A DNA stretch of 64,000 bases from NCBI GenBank assembly GCA_021234155.1, contig JAJEKV010000006.1:15251402-15315401 (forward strand), in the 5' to 3' direction. Below the pieces are notes generated by a model. The model made no database searches and was not told where the DNA came from. It was given only the letters and a program-made list of their open reading frames with translations. Below are positions 32,901 to 45,109 of this stretch, in pieces. Source of the stretch: Isoetes taiwanensis. Its lineage: Eukaryota > Streptophyta > Lycopodiopsida > Isoetales > Isoetaceae. Made by a program: the position numbers and the translations under genes. Each line of letters begins with the position of its first letter. Within the stretch, counting starts at the first letter, position 1.

Positions 32901-33045
32901 AAAAACAAGCTGCATCTCGAGTTGCCATGCGAGAATATCGGTAGCGAGGAAACAACTCCTTCACAAGCTTTTCCACAACTTGCTTGGCTGCTATGATTGC
33001 ATCAAATGGATCTTGAGGAAAGTCAGTTTGAAGCATGATCTCTCT
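32901..33045 (-). pseudogene. Orphan exon, family not recognised
   Basis: A 145-bp open stretch is bounded by a CATCGCAG acceptor and a GTAAGG donor on the minus strand. It encodes EIMLQTDFPQDPFDAIIA, VEKLVKELFPRYRYSRM and ATRDAAC. Composition and splice signals look like a genuine exon. I do not know the family, and no partner exon was found nearby. Confidence 0.5.
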
Positions 33046-33486
33046 CTGCGATGTTTGTGCTTGTAGAAGAAATCAATATTGATCCATCACAACCACAAAA
33101 ACACCAACAAGCTCATTATTATGTCGGACAAAGTATGATTAACAACTTCAACCTTCTACAAAACAATCATGAGCAAAAGTCGAGCAATGGCGGCACTTTA
33201 GCGGATAAGCGTGAAAAGCTATGATCGATATATTGACAATCGACTCCGCGTCAGGCGGGAAGTTTGATAAAAGTCGTTGAGATTTGGGCAGCTACATTCG
33301 CGGGGGCTGCCAAAAATGGCGGAACAATGGGCATGGTCATGGTTCTCTAACTCTTAGTTGCAACTTTAACTTACAAGCAGAACTATGCTTATGTGCTACG
33401 CTATCCAATTAGCACTGCTTCAAATATTTCCTGCTATATATCTTCTTGTATAGCATCTTTCATCCTTCCATTTTGTAAGGAATGGG

Positions 33487-33605
33487 CAAGCCTCCACCAC
33501 GTTGCACTATGTATGTGTCCCAGAGACCAACAACCTAGTTGAGGTCTCATGTTCAAGCCTCCACCAAGTAGCACTATGTATGGGTCTCATAGACAATTTG
33601 GTCTC
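33487..33605 (+). repeat. Tandem duplication, period about 75 bp
   Basis: CAAGCCTCCACCA followed by GCACTATGTATG and GTCTC/GTCCC words occurs twice (about 33487 and 33553). Confidence 0.55.
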
Positions 33606-33949
33606 TGCTAAAACCATCTATTTATCCTCCATTGAAAACTAATGACTTTCTCTTAGTGCACTTACAAACGATCAGCATTTCAGAGGCTGGACGATCATTG
33701 ACAAAATAAGGTGAGGCACCAGATATGGCAGTTAAGGGGGGTCATAGACGAACAATCAACATAAAAAAGGTGAAGCAGCAAAGACGGTAGTATGTACAAG
33801 GGTGTCCTTAATGAATCATACACTACATCACCAGGTCCACATACTTTACACCTGCAGTTGAAACCCTTAAGGAGGAATGGGGTATTTATAGTTTCTGCAA
33901 CTAAAACATAAGGGCTCAACTCACTGCTATATTATGAATATAAGCTTAC

Positions 33950-34041
33950 CCCCATGCAGGATAGTCAAGTGTGGCAAGTGAATCAAGAAAACATGCTGCA
34001 AGCCGGCCTAGACCTCCATTTCCCAAGGCAGCATCGCGCTC
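33950..34041 (-). pseudogene. Single exon of alpha-glucan (starch) phosphorylase
   Basis: A 92-bp exon lies between an ATGCAG acceptor and a GTAAGC donor on the minus strand. It encodes [20 protein letters not shown] and then [11 protein letters not shown], one of the best-conserved blocks of glycogen/starch phosphorylases, close to the glucosyl and phosphate site. The split within the WGYG block agrees with a plant-type exon end. The enzyme releases glucose-1-phosphate from starch and carries pyridoxal phosphate. The next expected block (YGLRYxYGLF) and the upstream EYLxGRxL block are not found within several kilobases, so this exon stands alone. Confidence 0.85.
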
Positions 34042-34960
34042 CTGCATACCAGATTGAATCAACAGTCAGTAGCTGCCCAGTTTTGCATAAAATCTCTACA
34101 ATACGTGCACAAAAGATTAACCCATCCCTAGCACAACTGCTTTTATTCAAATGTATTGTAAATCTTCTAACTTTTGTACATCCTACTACATTTAGTCTTT
34201 GTGTAATGCAAGGCAACGAATGTACCAGTCACTATTTCTTCTTGTTGCTCTTCCATGTATATAAGTTATGATAGCATAAAGGTTGACCATAAAGTTGCAT
34301 CGCAAATACTGAGGTAGACCAATTAAAAATGGACGGAAAAAAGAAAAGATTCTATTACTTCCACAAAGCAAATTATCGAGCTCATGATGAAAATGATAAT
34401 CACAAAAGCACTGCACCATAACTCTCATCTCCGAACTTGCCCATACTCTAAAAGAAGGAAAACTGAATTCCAAATAAATGAACTGTTTCAAATAAACTTT
34501 AAATTCGTTGACATCCTAGACTCTTCCACAACCAAAGATACCTTGCCTTGTATGTTCTGCTCCACAAATTTGCATACTGCAATATCTCGATCCCTTACCT
34601 AGACGACCTGGCATGGTGGCACGCTAGACTCTAGGGCAGACCTTTATTGGACGCTCCCAAGGGCCCGATAACTGCTACAGAACAAAAAGCAAGCCCGTGA
34701 GAACCCCTTCATTCTCTTGCCGGCAAAACTATTAAGAATGATGGAAGCGAAAATGATGCAAGAGCAAGGGAAAAAAGATCCCAAAGGAAGCGATTTGATG
34801 GCAGGAAAATTGATGCTCTGGAAAAGCCGTGAGCAAGAATCACCCAGCCGAAATGGTGCATCCGACAAATCTACCACGACTAACACTTCTAGAGATAGGC
34901 CACACAAGCAATATCTTAGAATCCATCTTTCCAAAACGCCCGTAGGGAAGATTAACTTAC

Positions 34961-35053
34961 CAGCTTGTTGTGCCCGGGTTTTCCTTCCTGGATGCCTCTC
35001 ATAAACTCCCTTCAGCATCTTTTCATTGTCATGCCCATCTGATGCTAGCAAAC
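34961..35053 (-). pseudogene. Orphan exon, family not recognised
   Basis: A 93-bp open stretch has a TTTCAG acceptor and a GTAAGT donor on the minus strand. It encodes LLASDGHDNEKMLKGVYERH then PGRKTRAQQA. It looks like a real exon, but I cannot assign it. It is upstream of the phosphorylase exon on the same strand, yet its sequence is not part of any phosphorylase block I know. Confidence 0.45.
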
Positions 35054-35585
35054 CTGAAACATAAGTGCCAAATCCGGCAATATGTGTGAAAGAAGAAACT
35101 TACCTCATATTTGCTCGTTAATTTGCCGAAAGAGATCCCTTGCAACTGGTAAAGCCTAGCCAGGCCAAATTAGATAGGTCTTTGTACTCAAAGTGAAAAT
35201 CCGATTATAAGAAATGAATCGTGCATTAACCGCATCTTGAATGCTTCAAAAGGCACATTCGGCTCAAGCTCAGTGAGAGAAAGAAAGAATGGCATCCTTT
35301 CACACACCGTTTTGGAGGCATCGCGCATCGAAGCAGAAAATCAATGATTAAAATAAAGTAACAAAATTACGACTACAAGAACATACAATCGAAAAGAAAA
35401 AGCGAGGCGATGGCGGGGATTACCGCATCCGTAAGAAAACAAAAATGTCGTGCCATAGAACGGATTATGCCGTTTCACTATCTTTTGAAGCAGGAGAAAC
35501 GAAACCGAAAAATCTAAGGATAGAAATAAAAGCAACAAAATGAACGGTCAAAAATGCGCACAAACTATCACAAAACGCCTTTATT

Positions 35586-35592
35586 ATTATAT

Positions 35593-35627
<35 letters not shown>

Positions 35628-35637
35628 TAGATATAGA
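35586..35637 (+). repeat. (GATA)n microsatellite
   Basis: About eight AGAT/GATA units with a short TATA lead and a TAGATATAGATA end. Confidence 0.85.
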
Positions 35638-35639
35638 TG

Positions 35640-37890
35640 GAGCATATCCATAAAAGAACAATGAAAACACATAAGACATAATCGATGGAGCGTATCCATA
35701 AAGGTTATAGACAATCACAACTTTCTATTCCATCTGCAAACTTCATTATACCCATTCATATTCCACACATCCACGACAAATGCCCGGCATCGTCGGGCAC
35801 ACGTTTGTAGTTGTTATCTGTTCATTGCTATGTTTAGCTGCATGACTTTCATGACAAGCTTACAAATGCTTGTGCTTTCTTCTAATTAATGGAAAAACCA
35901 AATCTTACTCTCAAAAAAATAAAAATAAAAAACAAAAATAAATTAGCAAAATGCATATCAGAAGGCTATGGTCCAAGTCCTTTTCTTAACAAATTTTAAC
36001 AAGCTTGTTTCTGTTTTCGGAAACATTTTTCCCAATTAGAGACGAATATTCGATTCCATTTAACTATGATAGTTGGTAAATTCTTTTTTTTTTCTAGGTA
36101 TATCTTTACATGTTTGTGATGACAATACGAATATTTACCTCATTAACTCTAGAAAATTTGTGGCATTGAAACTTGGAAGATCACAGTTTGTTGGCTTCCA
36201 TCTTCAATACAAGTAGTCATTGTCAAGTCGTCCATTCTTCATGCAGTTCTGGTGCCCACGTATATAATGGCATGTCTCAGGTACCCAATCTCCCTTTGTG
36301 ATATCACAAATTCGTGGCAAACAAGAAAGAATTCAATGACTAGACAATTGATAGAACAAATGCCTAAATTTGCAATTCAAGTATGCAGACAATTTCCTAA
36401 TGCTTGCCTGGCATAGTTTTAAGAAAGCTTTCTCATGAAATATAACTTTCTCAAAAGGCAATCATTTAATCTGCATAGACGTTTACCAAGTAGTGATTCT
36501 AGTACCATCACAGACCAACTTAATATTCTACCAAGAAATGAAATGAAAAGGTTGATATTATGCCTCTTTAGGCCACATCATTCTCGAATAAGGGCTCGCA
36601 TGAAAACAGACAAAAGCTCCGCTAGCTAGTTTTTTCATTCATCTCAGCGGTTTTTCTACAATGGTATAGAGTGGGTAGCTACACATCACAGGCTATCCAA
36701 AAAATGAAAAATGAAAAATATAGGGAAAAATTTGTGCCTTCTCTGGATGTTGGCTAGTATACACAGAGCTTATCATTTGGGATTACCCCCCCCCCTCCCC
36801 CCTTTTCATGTTTTCGAGGAAAAACCCTAGCGATAAAATCTCGGCAAGGGGCTTGGACAATGTAAGGCTGCTAAACGTTCCCACAAAAAAAAACACACGC
36901 TCCACAAAGAATACTGAAGTCGCGCATCACCCCTGAACCTGCAAATCACCAATAAAAAAAACCAATAAAGAAAAAACATCGAAAAGTGAGGGGCTGGTCA
37001 CGCATACTACGCGATAAAAAAAACAACATTTACACCTCGAAAAAAGCAAGGGGCTGGTTACGCATGCCACGCGACAAAAGGCAACATTTACAATAATATA
37101 CACATTAAGGGAGGGTGGGTGGGAGTCAAGGGAACTGCTAAGAGAGGAGAAAATGTCAATGAGAAGTCGATGAAGAACATGCGAGAAATAGTGATCCCCA
37201 AATGAACCAGAGTCCCAAAAAAATGCATGCAATGCATGCATGCATGGGAGAGATGCATGCTCGCCCATTCGAGAATACCGATCCGATGGCTCGGATCGAT
37301 GGCATTCTCGAATAAGGGCTCGCATGAAAACAGACAAAAGCTCCCGACAAAAAAGAGAACTTCCTTATCAAAACGGGATCAAGGTTGAAGGTTGAAGGAT
37401 GGCCAAAAAAGGGACAAGATCGGGGAAGAACATGTCACAACATGGAAAAAAATTAGGATCTGCAATTGCCATCCAATTGGCAGTGAAAGAGGTCATGGGG
37501 CTAAGAGGAGATAATATATGGAGCGAACAAAGTACTTGCCTGTGTGAATATTCTCATGATAACCCCACAACATTCTTTCCATGACATCAAATTCCACTAT
37601 GAGAGGCAAGTTCTCCGCTATCTTATAGTTACATTCCAATGTGAGAGTAAGAATTTTACTTCAAACGCGGGCCATGACAAGACTCAAGAGGCGACCACCT
37701 TCATACCATGCTTTAATAGAGATGACACTTGTTAGAAACTGTGCTATATAAGGGGATGAACTGATGTACAATATTTTTTCGCGGACTCTTAATTTATGCA
37801 TTCGTACAGTATTTTCTCAATATATTACAATTCTAAACTAACAAACAAAAAAGCATGTTACAAGAAGTAGGCATCCTATTTTATTCTCAC
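35640..37890. other. Gene-poor stretch with duplicated and palindromic segments
   Basis: A direct repeat of about 40 bases starting TTCTCGAATAAGGGCTCG and running through AAAACAGACAAAAGCTCC occurs at about 36581 and 37302. At 37265-37314 a hairpin pairs ATTCGAGAAT and CCGATCCGA with TCGGATCG and ATTCTCGAAT. The sequence AAATGCATGCAATGCATGCATGCATGG lies at about 37220-37246 in alternating purine-pyrimidine form. No gene is supported. Confidence 0.5.
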
Positions 37891-37909
37891 CCACTACAAG
37901 GGATCGTCG

Positions 37910-38340
37910 ACGTCCAATGACGTCGCGTCATCGATGAACGACGGATCGTCGTCGTTGATCGACGACATCGTCGTTCAACGACGACAACGTCGTTTCGACG
38001 TCGTTCAACGGCGGTCATCGGGTTCGGCGTGTCGGTTGACTGGCGGCATAGATGCTGGCTGGCAAGCTGGCGGGCCTACGTGTCAAACCGCGTCGGCTAA
38101 GCGTCGTTCAACGGCGTTTCCGCGACGTCGGCGTCGCGCCGCGTCATGCGTGGAAATGGGCGATTGCCAGGCTGGCGACTGCGTGTCAAGACAGCGGCGG
38201 CGCGCCGTGGTTGAAGCGGCGTTACTGCTTGGCCCGGCGTGTCGATGCACTGCGTGGCATGGTCTTTGGTGCCAAAAGGCTGGCTTTACTGCGTGCGGGA
38301 CCGCGTCGGCTTAAGCGTCGTTAAGCGGCGTGACCGCGAA
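37910..38340. repeat. CACTA subterminal repeats, left cluster
   Basis: Many copies of CGTCGTTCAACG, GACGACGATCG-like and GCGTCGTTAAGCGGCG words in both orientations. GC content rises sharply against the AT-rich flanks. Subterminal repeats of this kind bind the TNPA-type protein in CACTA elements. Arg/Ala-rich ORFs here (37934-38324) are artefacts. Confidence 0.7.
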
Positions 38341-38400
38341 ATTTTTTTTTTTTTTTTTTGCCAAATAAAAGCCTAACCTAACCCTAACCCTACATCCCGT
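38341..38400 (+). repeat. Poly(T) run and short CCCTAA-like patch
   Basis: An 18-base T run is followed by CCTAACCTAACCCTAACCC. The patch is too short and not the plant CCCTAAA unit, so a telomere is not claimed. Confidence 0.6.
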
Positions 38401-38944
38401 TATAAGTGGATCCATCGATGGCTTCTTTGTTATTCTTATTTTTTGAGTGTTCTTCCCTATCTTGCTATAATGGTCCGGCGGTTGAAGACCACCTTCGGCG
38501 CGATATGTTCCTTCTAGCGGTAATCCTCCTCCTCCAAGGGAAGACAACTCGGCAAAGATGTTTTACGCATTTTATATGATTAACGGTTTGTCGGCGAGGC
38601 TGATTCGCTGCCACGGTTTTCCCTCGAAAACCCCGGCGGGGGTTTTAATCCGAGGTAATCAAACTTCTTTGCGTTTTGTATTGGGTCCCATAGGCCCGAT
38701 TGGTCTCCGTGGGCGATAAAAGTAACTTCCTTCCTTCCTTCCTTCACGTGAGAACCCTCCCTTCACCATCGTGGCAAAGATGAGTGAAAAGGAGCTTCGA
38801 TTGCACTAACATCACGGCGTTCCATGCGGGGAGCGGCCCCTGGTAGAATGGCTCCACCGAGCCAAAAAAAAAGCGACATTAATGGTGCGGATAATGATGC
38901 AAATGGTTGCATCAAAGCATCCGTCCTCGGGATGGACATAAGTA

Positions 38945-39670
38945 ATGTATAAGCTTTTTTTTTATGAATGGAAACAATAAGTTTTTTATCTATTTGTGTT
39001 GTCGTTGTATAAGCTTATTTTATGAATGGGAACAATCGGTATTTTTATTTATTTGTGTTATTTGTATTGTATGTTGTTTTACTGTTATGTTAAACAATCC
39101 ACGGTTGGTCGTTTAACGGCGTTATGATCATTTGGCGTCGTTAAGCGGCGTTATGATCATTGGCGTGGCATATGAGGGGGCATCGGGCGGCGCCAGGCGA
39201 TGTGGCATGCCTAGGGTGTCGGGGCGGCGTCGGCTTTGGCGTCGTTAAGCGGCGTCACAGGCGTCGTCGATAAGCGGCGTCAAATATGGCGCGGGAACGA
39301 CGCTCGGGTTATTTACTTGTTATTTTCACTTTCGTTTGTTTTGGATTTTTTGCGCGAGTGGGTCTTCATAAGGTAAGATCTCTGCTTTAATCTTTGTGTT
39401 AGAGTTAAACACCTCAAATTCTAATAGATTAGAAGATTGAATCTTGAAAGTATGTTAAAAACTTGAGGGATGCATGATCAAGGTCTTGGTCGGCTCCATC
39501 CGAATGGAGAAGACTAGATGTATCGGGTTTATGCACCTCGAGCGAAGTTTCAATCTTCATAGATTACAAAAGATTTGAAAGGTTGCGTGAATATAAGGTC
39601 TTGCATGGTCGATTCCATTTCAAATGGGAGGACTAGATGTATCGGGTTGAGGCACCCTTCAATCAAATGC
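38945..39670 (+). repeat. Two local tandem duplications and the middle subterminal-repeat cluster
   Basis: TATAAGCTTATTTTATGAATGG occurs twice, imperfectly, at about 38948 and 39008 (period about 57). GCGTCGTTAAGCGGCGT occurs at about 39133 and 39240 with relatives to 39290. At 39440-39665 a unit containing GACTAGATGTATCGGGTT is repeated with a period of about 116. Confidence 0.6.
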
Positions 39671-40599
39671 TTTCTAAATATCATAAGCGTTGTATGAATC
39701 GAATCTTAAGAATAAACATTTGATAAAATCATGAAAAAAAACATGGATATTTATATTTATTATATTATTACATGGTTTTATTAATATTTTTATTGTTTAC
39801 TAGAAAAACAACATGAATGAGCGTCGGGAAGGAATTTGAGCGTAAAGTGAGGCGAAAGCTTTGAGAAAGTTACATGGCGACTTGTGCAAGAATGTTACCC
39901 CAACAATTGCCACAAATAGTCCAATTAGACCAGTGGACCTAGTCTTCCTAGAGGCTGGGGTGGTGTGCATGAAATGAATGCGCCCGATGTATGTACCATA
40001 AACATGTTTGAATGATTAGTTAACTTTATATCTTGATGTTACTTTTTTTGCGGTTGTACTTGTGAGGCGGTTATATTGCAATTGTTCGATGTGCAAAGGA
40101 CAAATAAAGCGGATGAGAAAAGGCGTCCTCGACCATGTTGACAAATATGGTGAATGCGACAAATCCGGTGCTCGGGCCACATGTGGGGTATTCCAGCGAG
40201 GTATAATACGAATCTTATGAACTTCGAATCAACTACTCTCATGTACTTGAATCGATGTCTTAACTTAGTTTGCTTGTATTTTGTTAGGAAGAAATTGAGA
40301 ATGAAGTGAGCTTCGAAGCGATATATAGATTTTGGGGTTATGTTGTCATTGGAAGTAGATGATGTTGATACTATGAATGCGTTCATAGAAAACCCTACAA
40401 AAGAAAGCCATCAACTTCCTCAAAAGTATCCCATTGCATTGATAGAACTTCGTCGTGCAATGGCGTTGCCAAGATTGGAGAGGAATGACAATGTTCATCA
40501 AAATTGGAATGTACTAGATCATGTCGAAGAAAATAATCTTCCACCTTCACTAGTCCATTTGGTCCGACCCTTCTGAGATAAAAGATCGTAAGAAATTCA

Positions 40600-41110
40600 A
40601 TGCATGGCCTAGAGGCAAGCCAATTATTTATGGGGAGCAATTTACATATTGGGGTAGGCGGTACATGATTAAAAATAGTCGGGTCCCGGTCTTTGGCACA
40701 GGATTATATATTATGACTAGTGTGAAAGTCAAAGATGAATACATTTGTTCCTTTAATGCCATATGTAGGTCTGAATATAACTTCGGACACTTGGCATAAA
40801 TTGAGTAAGCATCGGTGGGCATGCTCATCTATGGCCTAAATTCAAATGCGAACAATATCCAAGCCCGGTGACTACGCCAAGCTTCACATATATTGATGGT
40901 AGTCCTCGGTTGCATGGAAACCTTCTTTGCTTTTATTAATAGCTCTATCGAGAATCACGAAGCTACCAATTGTGAATTTGTCGAGGGCAAACAAAGACCA
41001 AGAAGATTTTTTTTAGCTTAAGTAAAATTGGTGGGAGATATATCATGGTTTATGCTATAAAAACTTTGTGTATTGGTGATGAATTGTTCATTGAATATGA
41101 ATACGGTAGA
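40600..41110 (+). pseudogene. SET-domain fragment inside the CACTA element
   Basis: Across three frames the plus strand gives the SET order. It opens with GRRYMIKNSRVPVFGTGLY and DEYICSFNA (the N-terminal strand with the GxG-type turn, 40648-40760). Then comes YIDGSPRLHGNLLCFYINSS, then EATNCEFVEG (the NHxCxPN-like block, 40890-40990), and finally IMVYAIKTLCIGDELFIEY (the GEELxxxY end, 41043-41097). SET domains transfer methyl groups from S-adenosylmethionine to lysine. Here the domain is broken by stops and frameshifts. It lies about 300 bp upstream of the TNP2 N-terminal region and on the same strand, so it may be a captured host gene or a second element gene. Confidence 0.6.
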
Positions 41111-41399
41111 CCAATAGGAGGAGGTCCTTTGATGATGTACTCAAATTACTCATATAATTTTTGTCGGAATGCACCATTTTTCTTCTTCTTCTTGAATTCT
41201 TCTTCTTCTTCTCTTGGAATGAGATTGCACATATTGAAGATAAATGTGTATTATATCTTCAATATATGCTTTGATTATGACATAAAATTTTATATTTAGT
41301 TCGTTATTAAATGCTTAAAATTTAACAAACACGGGCTCTCAATGTATGTATCAATCGCATATATTTCGTTTAATCGGCGATGCGGGGTAGGCAAGTGGA

Positions 41400-44300
41400 T
41401 ATAAGACCACATCAAAGCGTCTTGAATTGGCGACATCAAAAGTCATTGCGGATAGCGAGAATTAGAATACATTGGCGTATATGGTACAAACATGGGCAAC
41501 GCATAATGAAGAGTACAATGATGAAGATGAGCAGGAATACGATGATGAAGATGATGACAATGCCCCTATGGGCGACTTCATGGAAGTTGAGGAACCCATA
41601 GCCGACATGTTAGATGCATTTGGCCCAATCTTGACAACGACCTAGATGACGATATAAATACTCCTAACGATGGTCATGAAGATCCGTTTTATTGGAGGCG
41701 CATAAAGCATTATATCGGTGCAAGCATATCTAGATTGGTGACATCTTTATTGATATTAAACCTTCAAGCCAAATTCAAATGGAGCAATGCCGGTGTTACG
41801 GCTTTGTTAGAGTAAAGTACAATTGCAATCACTTGACTTATTGAATTTGTAGTTGAATGTATACGTAAAGGTCTGTTTTTTATACAGGTTATTGCAAGAG
41901 AAAATACTCCCACAAGGGAACACTATGCCCAAAAGTCGTGCGCGAAATAAAAATATATTGGCGACTCTTTGGTTTAGGCTACCATAAGATTCACGCTTGT
42001 CCAAATGATTGCATGGTATATTATCAGGATGACATCTACAAGAACACAGAAACATGCCCTAAATGTGGTGCCTCTAGGTACAATCACGGATGCCAAGGGA
42101 AAGAGCCGTCCGATGAAGGTGGTTCGCTACTTTCCATTGATCCCTCGCATAAGGCTATTGTTTGATGTGAATCTCTAGCCAGCTCATGGGTTGGTGTGCA
42201 GCTAATGCGTCGGTGACAATGTACTCGGCGTGGTTAGTATTTTGCAAGCAATGGAAGCATATTGATGAAACATGGCGAATTTGGAAAGAACCCACGAAAT
42301 CTCAGATTAGGGTTGGCAGCGGATGGTGTTAATCCTTATGGGCGTCAATCGGCCAGCGTGGTCAACTTGGCGTAGTGTTGATCAACTATAATTTACCCAG
42401 AGTGGTTACTCATGAAGACTAGCCATTTAATGGTAGTACTATTAGTTCGGGACCGAAGAAGCCGGAAAGTCTAGATCCATATCACGAAAATAGTTATTGA
42501 TGAGCTTTTGACATTGTGGAGTGAAGGTATTGAAGTTCACGATGTCTCAAAGAGAACTTTCGTGTTGAGCGAAGATTTACCTTGAAGCAATCTTAATGTG
42601 GACAACGGCGATTGGCCTGGTTTGTATGAACTCTCTGGACTCAAATTAATGCGGATATGCGGCATGTCACTTGTGTGGGTTTGAGCAGTTGAACTCGCCC
42701 GGTCAGCGGCATTGCACAAAATGTCTATGCAAACTTCAAAGAGATATCGCCAATGGAAAATGGACTTCGATCGTAGGTCAAGAGAAAAACATTACCTTTG
42801 AAGAGCCTCCCAAAAGGTTGACAATGAGAGATTGGGGTAACATGTGGGATGCATTTGAAGGAAATAAGGTTAAGGAATGAAGTGGAAAGCATCCTTCTTC
42901 CTTCTACCCTATTGGATGAGAATTGAAGATCCATCATCTTCTTGATCCCATGCACATCTTTAAAAGCGTTTGGCGTCTATTTGGAAGCATGTCACGGACG
43001 TAAGGACCACAGATCACGACACGAGAAGATCTACAAAAGGCTGGATCAAAATCTAAAAGCATGGTTAAATGTCGAAGAAGGAATAAGGCCACAAGTGGAT
43101 TGGATCGTGCCTAGAAAATGTATGAAACCCGTTCGGCGATCAAGGCAATAAAGACTCCGGCCGGGATATATGCATTCGTTGCGTAATTGTTTCTCTAGCG
43201 AAGGGGAGTTAAGCGGGTTGAAATCTCATGATTGGCATAAGATGTTGCGGTTTGTTATGCCTATTGTTACGAGGGTCGTAGATCTGCCCGGGCGGTCCAC
43301 TACATGCAATATGTCTCCTATCGAGTTTTTCGAGGTTACGTGCAGTTTAGAAAACACTTTCGATCTTTGAACTCTCACTTAACTTTTTTTTCTTTCTTAA
43401 ATGATATTTAGATGGATTACAAGGAAGGAGATACCGACAAATGAAATTGCGGACATGCGAACTAAGGTCGTTGAGGCATGTTGTATGCTAGAAAAGAATT
43501 CCCAACAAGTTTTACGGACATACAAACTCACTTACTAGTGCATTTAGTGGAATGAAGTAGAGCTTGCGGGCACAACAAATCCTAGATGGATGTTTTTTAG
43601 AGCGCTTTTACGAAGGTCCTCAAGGACTTAAATGCGTCGAGAAGGCAAGGCGAGGAGGGTTGCATGGCGAGGGTTGGTTATACGAGAGTCATTATTCTAT
43701 GTCACCAGAGTTCTTGGCGATCTACACCCCAATGCTCCACGATTATGGACCCGATGAAGACACTCCAACTATAATTGGAGAAGTTCAGAAGGAAGACCCT
43801 GACGAAGAAATTGTTCACACTAGAAGAGCAGGGCAAAAGTCAATAAGTTTCTCATCTACAACTCCACTCCCATGGAGAAATGGATAAAAAAATACGAGGA
43901 AGAAAAAATAAAAAGAGATGAGGAGAGAAGGCGCTATCGACAAAAGAATGCATAAACAACCACTTCCGGATCATCTAGGGGTCTGCCAAGTGAGATAAAC
44001 AATAAATGGCTGCTTTCGAACAACTAGAGATGGCAGAACAGCGTGGCGAACATGTTTCTAGCGCGAAAATTTGCATATGCTAAAGGCGTGTCACTATTTG
44101 TAAGTGCAACTTAATAGCATATAATTCCACGAGTTTCGTTCGTTATTTTGAACATTTGTTCCTTTACTTTGTAGTATAATTCATATGCATCAATATGGTC
44201 TTACGGTGCTCACTTTCGGCGACAAAGTGTGGATCATGGCAAAAGCACTTATGATTGTGGTATATCGGCAAAGTTTAGTACGGTTTGCGGTGGTAGTCTG

Positions 44301-44760
44301 GACCCAAACCCAATCGAGGCAATGTTGGAATGGATTGGTACTATAAAGACTATCATGGAGGTTGATGTCGGTAGTGCATTCAAAACAATGTTGTTTGATG
44401 CGAATGGTTTGATCTTGTATTGTCTTGGTGCTCATGCCACGATCGCATAAAGAGATACGAGTGCTTTGTATTCACTAGATTCAACTTCGTCGGTATATCG
44501 TGGTCAAGACACACTCGTGAGGGTTGAGCAATGTGAACAAGTATGTTTACTTGGATGCAATAAAATTTATATATGTCATTAACAAAGGAACTAATGTAAT
44601 AGAGGTTTTGTAGGTCACCTTCGTTTCGGATCCTTTGCAAGATCGGTGGTGGTTCGTAGTTCCATGTAAGGCTCGCTCGCGCATATTTGAAGGTGAAGAA
44701 GAGATGGCGGTCGAATAGGGAGGTTGGGGGTTGGGGACTATTGTCATGATAGAAGACTAC
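41400..44760 (+). pseudogene. CACTA transposase TNP2 (Transposase_21 type), decayed
   Basis: An acidic N-terminal region at 41500-41630 (NDEDEQEYDDEDDDNAPMG) is followed by LLILNLQAKFKWSN (41745). A clean intron follows (41812-41886, GTAAAG to ATACAG), then LLQEKILPQGNTMPKS. The hallmark GLGYHKIHACPNDCMVYY block is at 41967, with CPKCGASRY at 42056 and, after a frameshift, MKVVRYFPLIPRIR at 42112. Later matches are LGLAADGVNPYG (42308), LSGLKSHDWHKMLRFVMPI (43209), RRGGLHGEGWLYES (43651) and VTFVSDPLQDRWWFVV (44613). The order is that of plant TNP2. There are more than ten stops and frameshifts. The enzyme would cut at the CACTA ends and leave 3-bp target duplications. Confidence 0.85.
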
Positions 44761-45109
44761 CATCGATTGAACCTTCATTACTTTATTATGATTATTATAT
44801 TTTCTTCCCACATATGAATAAGAAAATACTTTGGCATGCAATTTGTGTATACTACAAACCATATTAGGCAACATTAGTATTGCAACTTGAAGTTATCATA
44901 GACATTTATGCCAAGTTAATTGGCATCCTAGTATAGACCTATGGCTTGCAGCGCCGTCGTCGAGGCAGTTCTACATCTGATTGAGTACCGCTTTATGTTT
45001 AATTAATCATAAAATGTGAAGATTCCCTTCAAAATGCAAGATTCATATACAAAAATCATATATGTATTCCCTTCAAAATACAAAATTCATATAAAAACCC
45101 ATACACAAT

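Noticed and set aside
35586-35637. GATA repeat as a regulatory site
   Set aside because: A plain microsatellite without a nearby supported gene.
37934-38324. Arg/Ala-rich ORFs of 126 and 90 codons
   Set aside because: They lie in the CACTA subterminal repeats and show only repeat-derived composition.
38380-38400. Possible telomere-like repeat (CCTAACCCTAACCC)
   Set aside because: Only two to three units, not the usual plant CCCTAAA unit, next to a poly(T) run; too short to mean anything.
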